Assembly: GCA_000720375.1 (NCBI GenBank)
Contig: JOAA01000002.1
Span: forward strand, 186,001 to 250,000
DNA from: Rhodococcus rhodnii
Lineage (GTDB): Bacteria > Actinomycetota > Actinomycetes > Mycobacteriales > Pseudonocardiaceae
DNA length: 64,000 nt
Direction: 5' to 3'
The translations under genes were made by a program, and so were the position numbers. Below are positions 1 through 8,958 of the stretch, piece by piece. Below the pieces are notes generated by a model, which saw only the letters and a program-made list of their open reading frames with translations, ran no database searches and was not told where the DNA came from. Positions within the stretch are counted from its first letter, which is position 1; each line of letters opens with the position of its first letter.

Positions 1-65
1 TTGACGGTAACGCCCGCAAGATCCAGTTGGACATCTCGGGCACACCGTTCAACGGGAGAACGTGA
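1..65 (+). CDS. C-terminal fragment of an upstream gene
   Basis: An open frame enters from the left edge (codons begin at position 3) and ends at TGA 63-65, giving a tail of 20 residues ending FNGRT. The stop overlaps the GTG start of the next gene (GTGA at 62-65), the usual arrangement of translationally coupled genes, which is the main reason to believe the fragment is real. Nothing in the tail identifies a family; its alternating polar and hydrophobic residues (KIQLDI) suggest a beta strand. Confidence 0.5.
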   Translation, partial: DGNARKIQLDISGTPFNGRT

Positions 66-514
66 TGAACAGGTCGAGCAAACAAGCCGCGCTTGTCCTT
101 CTCGGTATTTTCATGGCTGGCGCGCTCGCGGCGGTAATCGTGCTGGTCACGCACGAGAGCGACGGTACGTCGCCGATCGCGTTCACCAACAGCCCGCCGC
201 CGCCCACATCGTTCACGGCGTCCGTCACCATGACGATTTCCCTGGGACGCTACAGCTCCTGCGAGTCCGGCGGCTACCGGGACATCCGGTCGGGCGGCCA
301 GGTCGAAATCGTGAACCAGAAGCATGAAGTCCTCGCCTTGGGCACGCTGACCAGGTCAACTTTGGCCAGCTGCGAGTTCATGGCGACAGTCGCCAACATC
401 CCCTTTGGCGAACGAATGTACGGCGCCAAACTTGGCAACGCGAATCGCGGCATCATCTGGAAAACCGAATCCGAAGCCCGCTCCACCGGCTGGTCGCTGA
501 CCCTGGGCGAATAA
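62..514 (+). CDS. Hypothetical single-pass membrane or secreted protein
   Basis: This 150-residue protein is of unknown function. It begins with a short basic stretch and one hydrophobic segment at about residues 8-30, acting as a signal anchor or signal peptide, followed by a proline patch (PPPPT) and an extracytoplasmic domain with cysteines in SSCESG and LASCEF that could form a disulphide. The start is GTG 62 or the adjacent ATG 65; both sit behind GGGAGA at 55-60. It overlaps the preceding partial gene by the GTGA at 62-65, so the two are probably cotranscribed. I recognise no family. From 515 to 688 I see no gene. Confidence 0.65.
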   Translation: MMNRSSKQAALVLLGIFMAGALAAVIVLVTHESDGTSPIAFTNSPPPPTSFTASVTMTISLGRYSSCESGGYRDIRSGGQVEIVNQKHEVLALGTLTRSTLASCEFMATVANIPFGERMYGAKLGNANRGIIWKTESEARSTGWSLTLGE

Positions 515-688
515 CCGGCTTTCCGGATCTGGCTACCAGCCATCATCTGCCGAGAAGAATGATCGCGCCCTTTGCTGGTGTCTTCACCGGCAGAACGTAG
601 CCTGGGTGAACTGCAGATCGCCTTACAGCCCGACTTCGGCTCGAACAAGAGCGGTATTCGTCGGGCAAGCTTGACGGAGGAGCGTGTC

Positions 689-1009
689 GTGACCGGCCAA
701 CCCCACGCCAAGAAACGGCACTACGCACTGACGGTCGGCTCGATCGGCGCCGCTGTGCTGGCCATCGCCGCGGTGATGGTCGGATTCACCGAACAGCAGG
801 CCGCGGGGGAGGTCGGTGGCACGAACTGCGGATCCGTTCTGGGCGGCGGCGGTGCGGACGACATGACCGCGGCCGGGGCGGCCACCTGCGAATGGGCCCT
901 GTCCACGGAGGTCAGGTGGACCTGGCTGCTGCTGGTCGCGGCCGGGGTGTTCTTGGTCGTGGGCCTGATCCTGCGCTCGGTCCAGCGGCTCGAGTCACGC
1001 GACGCGTGA
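689..1009 (+). CDS. Hypothetical two-TM membrane protein
   Basis: A 106-residue protein with two predicted membrane helices, at about residues 13-34 and 70-93, joined by an extracytoplasmic loop that holds two cysteines (TNCGS and ATCEW) and a glycine run. The frame is open further upstream to 572, but GTG 689 is chosen because GGAGG lies at 676-680 at normal spacing and the protein then begins directly before the first helix. The C-terminus is a short basic tail. It is convergent with the acyl-CoA ligase gene that follows. The family is not recognised. Confidence 0.6.
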   Translation: MTGQPHAKKRHYALTVGSIGAAVLAIAAVMVGFTEQQAAGEVGGTNCGSVLGGGGADDMTAAGAATCEWALSTEVRWTWLLLVAAGVFLVVGLILRSVQRLESRDA

Positions 1010-1043
1010 TGCCGAAACCCGGCGTCTGCTCGACAAGGCCTGA

Positions 1044-2603
1044 TCACCTCAGGCGTTCGCGCAGCTCTCGTTTCAGGATCTTGCCTGCCGGGGAGATCGG
1101 GATCTGGTCGGTGACGACGATCTCGCGAAGCCGTTTGTACGGCACGACTTGCTCGTTGATGTCGGCCATCACCTGCTCGGCGTCCACATCCGGCTTCGCG
1201 GGCACGATGAAGGCCACGGGAAGCTCCCCGGCACCGACGTCCTTGCGTCCCACAACCGCCGCCATGGCCACCGAGGGGTGAGCGATGAGCAGCTCCTCCA
1301 GCTCCCGGGGATAGACGTTGTAGCCCTTGTAGATCAGCATGTCCTTCTTGCGATCCACAATGGACAAGTAGCCGTCCTCGTCGAACACGCCGATGTCGCC
1401 GGTGTGCAGCCAGCCGTCCACCAGGACCTCGGCGGTCTCCTCCGGCCGGTTGTGGTACCCGGTCATCACCTGTGGGCCGCGGACGCAGACCTCGCCGGGC
1501 TCGCCGACCGGCACGGCTTCCGACCCGCCCTCGACCGGCACGAGTTTGATCTCGGTGTCGAACACCGGCACACCGACCGTGCCCACTTTGCGCAGGCCGG
1601 AGACCCACGTGGGAGACGCCGCCGCGCCCATGGTGACCTCGGTGAGACCGTAGCCTTCGGTGATCACGGCGTCGGGCATGATCCGCTGCAGGGCATTGGT
1701 CATCTCGTGTGGCATCGGGGCCGCGCCTGAGCCGATGTTGCGGACCGTCGACAGGTCACGCGTCGTGATGTCCGGACACGCCAGCAGGGCCGCGTACAGC
1801 GCGGGGGCGCCGCCCATGTAGTTGATTTGGTACTTCTCGGCGTCGGCGAGGTACGCGACCGGGTCGAACCGGTCGTGCAACGTCGCCGTCACCCCACCAA
1901 GGATCAGGACGCTCAGGCCGCCGATCGTGCCCATCGCGTGGAACCACGGCGTCAGGTTGATGACCCGCCCCTCACCGACGCGGGTGCGGTACTCCGCCGG
2001 GTCGCTGATCTGGTCGAGGATCAGGCCGCCTTCGCCGTCCAGCGCGGGCACCGAGCCGGACTGCCAGCAGGCGAACTGCAGGCTGTTGACCACCACATTG
2101 CGATGCGGCAGCCGTACGCCCTTCGATCGTCCGGTCGTGCCACCGGTGTACGCCAGATGCGCCAGGTCACGGTAGATGTCGATCTTCACGTCCGGCGGGG
2201 TGTCCGGTTGGCCCTCGCGGATCTCGGCCACGTCACCCGCCAGCACGGTGCGCACGGCGCCGGCGTCCTGGAGCTGAGCGGCCACCACGGGCTCCGGCAT
2301 CAGCGGGTTGACCGGCACGAATGTGGCCGCGGCCAACAGCAGGCCGTAGTACGCCACCGGGAACGGCAGGCAGTTGGGCATCCGCAGCGCCACCCGGTCA
2401 CCGGGCTTGATACCCCGGCTGACCAGGCCGTTCGCGAACTGGCACGCCTCACGCCAGAGCTGGGCGTAGGTCAGTTCTTCGCCGTGGTGGCGGAAGGCCA
2501 CCCGGTCGCCGAAGCGGCGCGCGGAGCCCGCGACGATCGCGCCGACCGCGACCTCCGGGTAGTCGAGCTTCTTGCCGAGGTGCGGAGGCCACGTAGCGCT
2601 CAT
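1044..2603 (-). CDS. AMP-forming acyl-CoA synthetase (class I adenylate-forming enzyme)
   Basis: This 519-residue cytoplasmic enzyme should activate a carboxylic acid, probably a fatty acid, to its acyl-CoA through an acyl-AMP. The phosphate-binding loop YTGGTTGRSKG is at about residues 152-162. The hinge and lid region carries the aromatic/acidic motif GWLHTGDIG and an RKKD stretch, and the C-terminal PAGKILKREL supplies the family's catalytic lysine near residue 509. Length fits the FadD family. It is divergent from an acyl-CoA dehydrogenase 102 bp away, so the pair probably serves one fatty-acid or branched-chain degradation route; the substrate cannot be told from sequence. Its ATG is preceded at 6 nt by the -10-like TAGCTT, so the transcript is probably leaderless. 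Confidence 0.9.
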   Translation of the reverse strand: MSATWPPHLGKKLDYPEVAVGAIVAGSARRFGDRVAFRHHGEELTYAQLWREACQFANGLVSRGIKPGDRVALRMPNCLPFPVAYYGLLLAAATFVPVNPLMPEPVVAAQLQDAGAVRTVLAGDVAEIREGQPDTPPDVKIDIYRDLAHLAYTGGTTGRSKGVRLPHRNVVVNSLQFACWQSGSVPALDGEGGLILDQISDPAEYRTRVGEGRVINLTPWFHAMGTIGGLSVLILGGVTATLHDRFDPVAYLADAEKYQINYMGGAPALYAALLACPDITTRDLSTVRNIGSGAAPMPHEMTNALQRIMPDAVITEGYGLTEVTMGAAASPTWVSGLRKVGTVGVPVFDTEIKLVPVEGGSEAVPVGEPGEVCVRGPQVMTGYHNRPEETAEVLVDGWLHTGDIGVFDEDGYLSIVDRKKDMLIYKGYNVYPRELEELLIAHPSVAMAAVVGRKDVGAGELPVAFIVPAKPDVDAEQVMADINEQVVPYKRLREIVVTDQIPISPAGKILKRELRERLR

Positions 2604-2609
2604 TCGTCG

Positions 2610-2615
2610 AAGCTA
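2610..2615 (-). promoter_or_regulatory. Leaderless -10 box of the acyl-CoA synthetase gene
   Basis: On the minus strand TAGCTT is followed by 6 nt and then the ATG at 2603. This matches the actinobacterial TANNNT box at the distance expected when transcription begins at the start codon, and no Shine-Dalgarno sequence precedes this ATG. Confidence 0.5.
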
Positions 2616-2705
2616 ACTGCAAGTGCGGGCCACGACACAAGCTCGGGATAGTGAACGAGGGCTAACATCAGACGCGTTGTTACTGGCCGGTTGGAAGGCG
2701 GAACG

Positions 2706-3863
2706 GTGAACGCGGGCGTATACCAGCTGTCGGAGGAGCACGAAGCTGTGCGCGAGGCTGTCCGCGCGCTCTCGGAGAAGGAGATAGCGCCGTACGCGGC
2801 CGACTGTGATGAGAACGAGCGGTTCCCGGTCGAAGCCCGGGACGCGCTCATCCGCTCCGGCTTCAACGCACCGCACATCGGCGAGGAGTACGACGGCCAG
2901 GGCGCCGACGCGGTCGCCACGTGCATCGTGATCGAAGAGGTCGCCCGGGTGTGCGCGTCCTCGTCGCTGATCCCGGCGGTGAACAAGCTGGGCTCGATGC
3001 CGATCATCCTCGCGGCCTCGGAGGAGCTGAAGAAGCAGGTCCTGCCCTCGATCGCGTCAGGCCAGACGATGATCTCCTACGCGCTGTCCGAGCGCGAAGC
3101 CGGTTCGGACACCGCGTCCATGAAGACCCGCGCACGCCAGAACGGCGATACGTGGGTGCTCAACGGCACCAAGTGCTGGATCACCAACGGCGGCGAGTCG
3201 GTCTGGTACACGGTGATGGCGGTCACCAACCCGGACGCGCCGAAGCCGTCCCAGGGCATCTCGGCGTTCGTCGTGCACGCCGACGACCCCGGTTTCTCGG
3301 TGGGGCCGAAGGAGCGCAAGCACGGCATCAAGGGCTCGCCGACGCGGGAGATCTACTTCGAGAACTGCGTCATCCCCGGCGACCGGATCATCGGCGAACC
3401 GGGCACGGGACTGAAGACCGCGCTGCGCACCCTGGACCACACCCGTCCGACCATCGGCGCACAGGCCGTCGGCATCGCGCAGGGCTCGCTCGACGCGGCG
3501 ATCGCGTATGTCAAGGAGCGCAAGCAGTTCGGCAAGGCGATCGCCGACTTCCAGGGCGTCCAGTTCATGCTGGCGGACATGGCGATGAAGATCGAAGCCG
3601 CCCGGCACATGGTGTACGTGGCCGCGGCAAAAGCGGAGCGCGGCGACGCCGACACAGGTTTTGTTGCGGCAGCGGCAAAGTGCTTCGCGTCGGACGTCGC
3701 GATGGCCGTCACGACGGACGCCGTGCAACTGTTCGGCGGCGCCGGCTACACCCGTGACTTCCCGGTCGAGCGGATGATGCGCGACGCGAAGATCACCCAG
3801 ATCTACGAGGGCACGAACCAGATCCAGCGTCAGGTGATGGCCCGCTCCCTGCTCAAGGGCTGA
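2706..3863 (+). CDS. Acyl-CoA dehydrogenase (FadE25-like)
   Basis: A 385-residue FAD enzyme that introduces the alpha-beta double bond into acyl-CoA. The signature SEREAGSDTASMKTRA, which contacts FAD and substrate, the GGAGYTRDFPVERMMRD block and the C-terminal IYEGTNQIQRQVMARSL with the catalytic-base glutamate of the short-chain family are all present. The frame is open back to TTG 2691, but GTG 2706 is preferred: GGAAGG lies at 2693-2698 and the protein then begins at the usual N-terminal helix. It is divergent from the acyl-CoA ligase and corresponds by gene neighbourhood to M. tuberculosis fadE25, an inference from order rather than alignment. Confidence 0.92.
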   Translation: MNAGVYQLSEEHEAVREAVRALSEKEIAPYAADCDENERFPVEARDALIRSGFNAPHIGEEYDGQGADAVATCIVIEEVARVCASSSLIPAVNKLGSMPIILAASEELKKQVLPSIASGQTMISYALSEREAGSDTASMKTRARQNGDTWVLNGTKCWITNGGESVWYTVMAVTNPDAPKPSQGISAFVVHADDPGFSVGPKERKHGIKGSPTREIYFENCVIPGDRIIGEPGTGLKTALRTLDHTRPTIGAQAVGIAQGSLDAAIAYVKERKQFGKAIADFQGVQFMLADMAMKIEAARHMVYVAAAKAERGDADTGFVAAAAKCFASDVAMAVTTDAVQLFGGAGYTRDFPVERMMRDAKITQIYEGTNQIQRQVMARSLLKG

Positions 3864-3876
3864 AGCGCGGACGAGT

Positions 3877-3907
3877 TGGTGTCCATCAGCCCTGCTGCTG
3901 GACACCA
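3877..3907. terminator. Hairpin between convergent genes
   Basis: Arms TGGTGTCCA (3877-3885) and TGGACACCA (3899-3907) pair perfectly, with a further CAGC/GCTG pairing inside. The hairpin sits between the convergent acyl-CoA dehydrogenase and zinc-ribbon genes and can serve both; there is no clear T tract, as is common in actinobacteria. Confidence 0.6.
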
Positions 3908-3935
3908 CATTCGCTCGCCGGTCAGCGTAGAGCGC

Positions 3936-4391
3936 TCAGGCCTTGTCCAGCAGATGCCGGGACGGGAACTCTCTGTTCTTGCGCTCCAAGCTGTAGCCGA
4001 GGAGTCCGTCCTCGACGCAGCGGGTGGCGAGCACCATGTCGCGGATCTCGTCCTCTTCTTCGTAAAAGGTGAAGCCGATCGCGGCTTCGAACTGATCGTT
4101 GTCGCAGGACGAGCATTCCAGGATGTATCGGGCTTCGGCCTCGTCGGGATGCGGGTCCCACCATTTCTCGCTGTCCAGCAGATAGGCCAGTTGGCCGCAC
4201 GCAGTGCAGGTGCGGTGCGCGTTCGAGCCGGACTCGTCGAACTCGATGACGAAGACCCGGCCGCCGCATCCGGCGCAGACCGACTCGGTGATGTGGTCGA
4301 TCGGAAAACCGTCCGCGGTGGCGTGGAAGTACTCCGTGATGTCGGCGTGTGTCTCGCCGTACCATCTGTCGCCTGTTCGGGTGAGGGCCAT
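3936..4391 (-). CDS. Hypothetical protein with three CxxC pairs
   Basis: A 151-residue acidic cytoplasmic protein of unknown function. Three cysteine pairs, CAGCGG near residue 39, CTACGQ near 63 and CSSCDN near 91, look like zinc ribbons; the odd number of pairs suggests one full zinc site plus another metal or redox use. Several aromatic and acidic residues follow (FYEEEDE). ATG 4391 gives MALTRTGDRW as the N-terminus; an in-frame start five codons upstream is possible. It is divergent from the META lipoprotein gene with only 42 bp between starts. I do not recognise the family. Confidence 0.65.
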   Translation of the reverse strand: MALTRTGDRWYGETHADITEYFHATADGFPIDHITESVCAGCGGRVFVIEFDESGSNAHRTCTACGQLAYLLDSEKWWDPHPDEAEARYILECSSCDNDQFEAAIGFTFYEEEDEIRDMVLATRCVEDGLLGYSLERKNREFPSRHLLDKA

Positions 4392-4433
4392 GTGACAGGC
4401 AACCACATCGCGGGGTCACTCCGTCCTCGGGTC

Positions 4434-5504
4434 ATGAAGACGGTGCTGATTGTGGGAGCGGTGGGGGTGCTGGTTGCCGGCTTTGTTGTCGGCTGCGGTG
4501 CGCAGCAGCAGGCCGGACCGAGCAGCACCAGCGGTGACGAGCTCAAGGGACGGGTCTTCGTTTCCCAGGCGGTGACGGAGAAGGGCAAACCGCGGCCGCT
4601 CGCCGACGGCACGCACATCCAGTTCCAGATCACCGACGAGGGTGAACTGCAGGTGCGGGCCGGGTGCAACCACATGTTCGGTCGCGTGGACACCAGCAAC
4701 GCGCGGCTGGCGCTAACCGGCCAAGGCCTTGGTCAGACGGAGATGGGCTGCGACAAGGTACGCCTTGACCAGGACCAATGGCTGGCGGGTGTCATCTCCG
4801 GCAATCCCGCGTGGGAGCTGACCGGCGACACGCTCAAGCTGAAGACCGCAGACACCGAGATCGTGTTGGGCGCCAAGCAGGCCACGGCCTTGGAAGGGCC
4901 GACGTGGGTGACGACCACGTATGTCGAGAACGACCTGGCGAGGCCGGCACAGACCCTGGCCTGGCTGACCTTCGCCGGCGGCAAGGTCCTGATCACGACC
5001 GAGTGCAACACCGTGGAAGGCACCTACCAGGCCACCACCGAGACGATCGCCTTCCAGGACTTGAAGTCCACGGGCGGTTCCTGCCCGCAGGCCGACGCGA
5101 TCACTCCGGTACTGGACGGGCAGCTCAACTACAAGATCAATGACGAGTCGCTGAGCCTGACCCATCCGTCCGGCAAAGGGGTGCAGCTGCGGGTTGGTCA
5201 CGTTGACGGCAGCCTGGCCGGCAAGGAATTCGTGTCCGAGGACGGCAAGACGAAGCTGAAGTTCGACAACGGCCAGCTGACCGCGACCGTCGGGTGCAAC
5301 GACATGACCGGTGCGGTGGTCGCGGACAACGGCAAGTTCGTCGTGCAAAGCCTTGGCAAGACAAGGAAAGCCTGTGAACCGGCGGTGATGGAGCAGGAGG
5401 ACCGGCTGGCCGAGTTGCTCAAGAGCGTGCCGGACTTCGGGTTCTCCAGCACCGGGCTGTTCCTGAAATCCGGCCGGACCACGATGACGTTCAGGGAGCA
5501 GTGA
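4434..5504 (+). CDS. META-domain lipoprotein (three META-like repeats)
   Basis: A 356-residue exported lipoprotein. The N-terminus is a signal peptide ending in the lipobox VVGC, with the lipidated cysteine at about residue 21. The mature part contains three consecutive META/HslJ-type units, each with the GCN-type core: RAGCNHMFGR, a diverged TTECNTVEG, and TVGCNDMTG. HslJ-type META domains are linked to heat and novobiocin resistance, but the role of such multi-META actinobacterial lipoproteins is unknown. The ATG at 4434 is chosen because it begins the signal peptide; the upstream open frame is spurious. Its last 14 bp overlap the convergent neighbour. Confidence 0.82.
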   Translation: MKTVLIVGAVGVLVAGFVVGCGAQQQAGPSSTSGDELKGRVFVSQAVTEKGKPRPLADGTHIQFQITDEGELQVRAGCNHMFGRVDTSNARLALTGQGLGQTEMGCDKVRLDQDQWLAGVISGNPAWELTGDTLKLKTADTEIVLGAKQATALEGPTWVTTTYVENDLARPAQTLAWLTFAGGKVLITTECNTVEGTYQATTETIAFQDLKSTGGSCPQADAITPVLDGQLNYKINDESLSLTHPSGKGVQLRVGHVDGSLAGKEFVSEDGKTKLKFDNGQLTATVGCNDMTGAVVADNGKFVVQSLGKTRKACEPAVMEQEDRLAELLKSVPDFGFSSTGLFLKSGRTTMTFREQ

Positions 5505-6168
5505 GCAGGGTGGCCCGCTCCGACTCCACATGGGCGTCCACCTTGCTCGGGTTGGACACCTGGACAAGGGAACCTTTGCCGGCCAACACCGACAGCAGTC
5601 CGGAGACGACTCCGCCGGGCACTGTCCATTCCATTGTGGACAACACGCGCCCGGTGACGGCCTTGGCGCGGGCGGCTTCGACCACCTCGGCGACGGTCAG
5701 CGAACCCAGCGCCGGGGTGGTGTCCGAAACCTCCTGCAACGGAAAGAAATCGTCACCGAACATCCGGGATTCCGAGATGTAGTCCAGTGCTCCGTCGGGC
5801 GGTGTGCCGCGCAGGCCCATGCCCATCGGGTCCAGCGACACCACGGCCCATGCGTCCGCGGGCTTGGCGGCGTCCACAGTGGTCAGCGCGACGTCGCCAC
5901 CGGACGTGACCACGTGCGCACCGCACCACCAGGCGCCGAGCAGGACGCCCGCGGTCTGCCAGTGCGCGGGCAGGTCGACCGTGACCGGGGTACCGGGTTC
6001 GACGTCGAACTCCTCGGTCAGCCAGTTCGCGGTCTTCGCCGCCCAGTTCGCCAGTGTGGCAACGGAAAGCTCGACGCGGGTGCCTGCCGCGTCGTCGTAG
6101 TGCGTGATCAACGGACGGGACCGGTCACCGGCGAGCAGCGGCCGGAACAACGCTTCTGTCACTGACAT
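5491..6168 (-). CDS. TIGR03089 family protein (truncated adenylate-forming fold)
   Basis: A 225-residue protein that looks like the N-terminal part of an AMP-binding enzyme (VTVDLPAHWQTAGVLLGAWWCGA) without the phosphate-binding loop or the catalytic C-terminal domain, which is typical of the actinobacterial TIGR03089 group next to LCP genes (Rv3268-Rv3267 by recollection). It is therefore unlikely to be an active ligase; its role is unknown. ATG 6168 begins MSVTEALFRPLL and overlaps the TGA of the upstream LCP gene (TGATG), indicating translational coupling. The 3' end overlaps the META lipoprotein gene by 14 bp, tail to tail. Confidence 0.78.
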   Translation of the reverse strand: MSVTEALFRPLLAGDRSRPLITHYDDAAGTRVELSVATLANWAAKTANWLTEEFDVEPGTPVTVDLPAHWQTAGVLLGAWWCGAHVVTSGGDVALTTVDAAKPADAWAVVSLDPMGMGLRGTPPDGALDYISESRMFGDDFFPLQEVSDTTPALGSLTVAEVVEAARAKAVTGRVLSTMEWTVPGGVVSGLLSVLAGKGSLVQVSNPSKVDAHVESERATLLTAP

Positions 6169-7364
6169 CAGTCGACGCACCTCACGCCGTCTATTGTGGC
6201 CGGTTGCTGTGGCTGTACTGCTCCATTCAACATCAGCGGCCGTTGCGCGGCGAACCGCGGGGGCGCCTGCCTGCCGATCAGCTGGTTCACGTACTCGCGG
6301 ACCTTCGGCAGGTCCACCGTGATGATGCTCTGCCCGCGTTCGTTACGGGCGCCGACGGCGACGACCGGAATCGTCGCGAACTCGACCGCGCCGGAGGACA
6401 TCGACCCGAGGTGCCTGGCCAGCTGCACGATGTCCAGACCAGGGGAGACCACGACCGACTTGGACGCGGCGTCGGTCAACGCGGTCAGCTTCGACTGGTC
6501 GGTCAGGGTGCCCGCGCTCAGCAATTGCTGCATGACGGCACCCAGGAACGCTTGCTGGCGAACGATTCGGTCGAGGTCGCCGCGGGGCAGCCCGTCTCGC
6601 TGGCGCACGAAGGCGAGCGCCGAACCGCCGGAGATCTTCTGCACGCCCTTGCGGAAACTCGCACCGGAGTTGGGATCGCTGGTCGCCTGGTTCAGGCACA
6701 CTTGAACGCCCCCGATGGCCTCGGTGAGCAGGTAGAAGCCGTACAGGTTCACTTCGGCGTAGTGGTCGACGCGCACTCCGGTGAGGTCCTGGACGACCTG
6801 CGTCAGCGCCGAGCGGCCTGCCGTGTCGGAGAGCCGCTCGATCTCGGCCCGGTCGGTTTTGCCTTCATTGCGCAGCTTGTGCGCGGTCCGGGACTTGATC
6901 ACGCCGTACGCCGAGTTGATCTTGTCGTCCTGGTAGCCGGGGATCGTGACGTACGTATCGCGCGGGATGGAGATCGCGTAGCCCTTGGTGCCGTCCTTCG
7001 GGATGCGCAGCAGGATGATCGTGTCGGTGTTCAGCCCGTCGGCCGCCTCGGTGCGCAGCTGCCGCAACACCCGCTCCGGCAACGGGTTTCCCTTGGCGTC
7101 GGTCCGGGTGTCGCTGCCGACGACCAGATAGTCGTCCGCGCCGTCGTCCTGCGGCGGTGCGGTTTTCTCCACCTCGTCGGTGAACACGTCCGACGTGGGC
7201 ACGTTCTCACGCACCGTTTGCACGGTGTCACGCGCGAGTCCTGCCGACGCGAGCGCGGCTGCCGAAGCCAATGCCACGAGAACCCGGCCGGTCATCCATG
7301 CGACGCGCTTGAGGCGTCCCCCCGATTTCCGATCCGGCTCGTGCGAAACTGTTTCGTCACTCAC
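6168..7364 (-). CDS. LytR-CpsA-Psr (LCP) family glycopolymer transferase
   Basis: A 398-residue membrane-anchored, extracytoplasmic enzyme that in this family transfers lipid-linked glycopolymers (arabinogalactan in mycobacteria) to peptidoglycan. One N-terminal transmembrane helix is followed by the LCP domain with GSDTRTD, DTIILLRIPKDG, SIPRDTYV, INSAYG and the arginine-rich RQRDGLPRGDLDRI. GTG 7364 is preferred over the upstream in-frame codon because GGGAGGAG precedes it at good spacing. It lacks the LytR_C domain of the neighbouring LCP protein. It is coupled to the TIGR03089 gene by a TGATG overlap. The tandem pair next to the sugar genes suggests attachment of the glycan built by the products of 9121-19347. 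Confidence 0.92.
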   Translation of the reverse strand: MSDETVSHEPDRKSGGRLKRVAWMTGRVLVALASAAALASAGLARDTVQTVRENVPTSDVFTDEVEKTAPPQDDGADDYLVVGSDTRTDAKGNPLPERVLRQLRTEAADGLNTDTIILLRIPKDGTKGYAISIPRDTYVTIPGYQDDKINSAYGVIKSRTAHKLRNEGKTDRAEIERLSDTAGRSALTQVVQDLTGVRVDHYAEVNLYGFYLLTEAIGGVQVCLNQATSDPNSGASFRKGVQKISGGSALAFVRQRDGLPRGDLDRIVRQQAFLGAVMQQLLSAGTLTDQSKLTALTDAASKSVVVSPGLDIVQLARHLGSMSSGAVEFATIPVVAVGARNERGQSIITVDLPKVREYVNQLIGRQAPPRFAAQRPLMLNGAVQPQQPATIDGVRCVD

Positions 7365-7419
7365 CGAAACTTTCTCCTCCCGCCCCTCCAACACCTATGA
7401 GGGTAACCAGTCGCGCCGC

Positions 7420-8958
7420 CTAATTGACGCAGGTCACCCCATTGGCGTTGATCGGTGGCGCAGACGGAGCGGGGGGAGCGGAGCTCGACGTACGGGACGG
7501 AGTGGTCGGACTTCCTTGTGCCGCAGGGCCTGTCTGGCCGGCCAGCGCCCGGCCCATCGCGGTCGGGAAATCGTCACCGAGAACCGCGCGCACCTGGCCG
7601 GTCTTCAACGAAGCGTCCGCGGTCAGCTTGAACTGGCCGCCCAGCTCGCCGCTGACACGTTCCGCGTTCGCCTGCTCACCCGGCCGGTAGAACAGCGTCG
7701 ATGTGCGCTGCGGTACCGCATCGCCGACCGCGCCGGGTAGAAAACCCTTGCCGGTAAGGATGTTCTGCACCGCCGCGGCGAGACCCGCCTCACCCGATGC
7801 GTTGCGTACATCGACGGTGACCTTTGTGTCCGATTTGGGCGGAACGGTCGTTGGTGTGGCCGGAGGTTTGGCCTCCGACGAGGGCGGCGACGGCGGGGCC
7901 GTCCGCTCGTCCCGAGTCAGGCTGGTGACGAATTCGTTGACCTGCTTGGGGTCGATCCGGATCACGTCGGCGCCGCCGATCTTGGCGCCGCCGAGCGTCG
8001 GGATCGTGTGGAAGTCGATCGCCCCGCTGGACAGGCCCTGCATCTGCTGGGCGAACGTGGTGACGTCCCAGCCGGTGCTCAGCACGACGGACTTCTTGAT
8101 CGCCTCGATCAGGTTGTTCAGCTTGGTCAGGTCGGTCAGTACGCCGGTGGACAACACCTTGTGCGCCAGCGCGCCGATGAAGACCTGTTGGCGCACGATC
8201 CGGTCCAGATCGCCGTTGGGCAGTTCGTAACGCTGCCGGACGAACGACAGCGCGGCCGCGCCCTCGATGGTCTGCCTGCCCGCGGGGAACCGGGCACCCG
8301 ACCGCCATTCGTCGACCGGGTTGTTCAAGCAGACGTCGACGCCGCCGATCGCCTTGGTGATCTCGTAGAAGCTGCCGAGGTTGACCTCGGCGTACCGGTC
8401 GATCGTGACCGCCTTGCCGATCAGTCCCTCGATCGTGGCGATGAGGTTCTTGCGGCCCTCCTGCTTGGCCTTTTCCATGGCCTGCTTGTCGGTCGGCGAC
8501 TTCTCACCGCGCAGGACGTCGTTGTACTTGTAGACGAAGGCCGAGTTGAGCTTGTGCTTGCCGAAGCCGCCCGCGATCTCGGCGTACGTGTCACGGGGGA
8601 ACGAGATCGCGACCGCGCGGCGGCCGTCGACCGGGATGTGCACGAGGATCATCGTGTCGGTGTTCCGCTCACCGTAGTTGACCCCGGCGTGCAGCAGGTC
8701 CCTGACCTCTTTCGGCAGCGGGTTGCCGTACGCGTCCTCCCGGCTGTCCATACCGACCAGCAGGATGTCCACCGCGCCGTCGAGCGGTTTCACGCCTGGC
8801 TTGCTGACCTCCGGCGAGATCACGTCGGTGGTGACCACGCCCTCGTTGACGTCGTTGAACTTGGCGTACACGATCCCGGACGCGCTGAGCACAGCGACAG
8901 ACACCAGTGCCACTGTGCACCGGGACAGATACAGCGCAAGACGCGCGCCGCTCCCCAA
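7420..8958 (-). CDS. LCP family glycopolymer transferase with LytR_C domain
   Basis: A 512-residue membrane-anchored LCP protein. An N-terminal transmembrane helix (residues about 8-30) precedes the catalytic LCP domain, with DILLVGMDSR, TDTMILVHIPVDG, SFPRDTYAEI, LNSAFVYKY and RQRYELPNGDLDRIVRQ carrying the family's pyrophosphate- and metal-binding Arg and Asp residues. A proline-rich linker (about 365-390) leads to a LytR_C domain (VTVDVRNASGEAG, about 395-475) and a Pro/Ser tail. The start is TTG 8958, preceded by GGGAGGG four bases upstream. Only about 55 bp separate it from the second LCP gene, so the two plus the TIGR03089 gene probably form one operon running left. Confidence 0.92.
   Translation of the reverse strand: MGSGARLALYLSRCTVALVSVAVLSASGIVYAKFNDVNEGVVTTDVISPEVSKPGVKPLDGAVDILLVGMDSREDAYGNPLPKEVRDLLHAGVNYGERNTDTMILVHIPVDGRRAVAISFPRDTYAEIAGGFGKHKLNSAFVYKYNDVLRGEKSPTDKQAMEKAKQEGRKNLIATIEGLIGKAVTIDRYAEVNLGSFYEITKAIGGVDVCLNNPVDEWRSGARFPAGRQTIEGAAALSFVRQRYELPNGDLDRIVRQQVFIGALAHKVLSTGVLTDLTKLNNLIEAIKKSVVLSTGWDVTTFAQQMQGLSSGAIDFHTIPTLGGAKIGGADVIRIDPKQVNEFVTSLTRDERTAPPSPPSSEAKPPATPTTVPPKSDTKVTVDVRNASGEAGLAAAVQNILTGKGFLPGAVGDAVPQRTSTLFYRPGEQANAERVSGELGGQFKLTADASLKTGQVRAVLGDDFPTAMGRALAGQTGPAAQGSPTTPSRTSSSAPPAPSAPPINANGVTCVN

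Noticed and set aside
5491..6168. Active acyl-CoA ligase reading of the TIGR03089-type gene
   Set aside because: The protein lacks the phosphate-binding loop and C-terminal lysine, so ligase activity is not supported.
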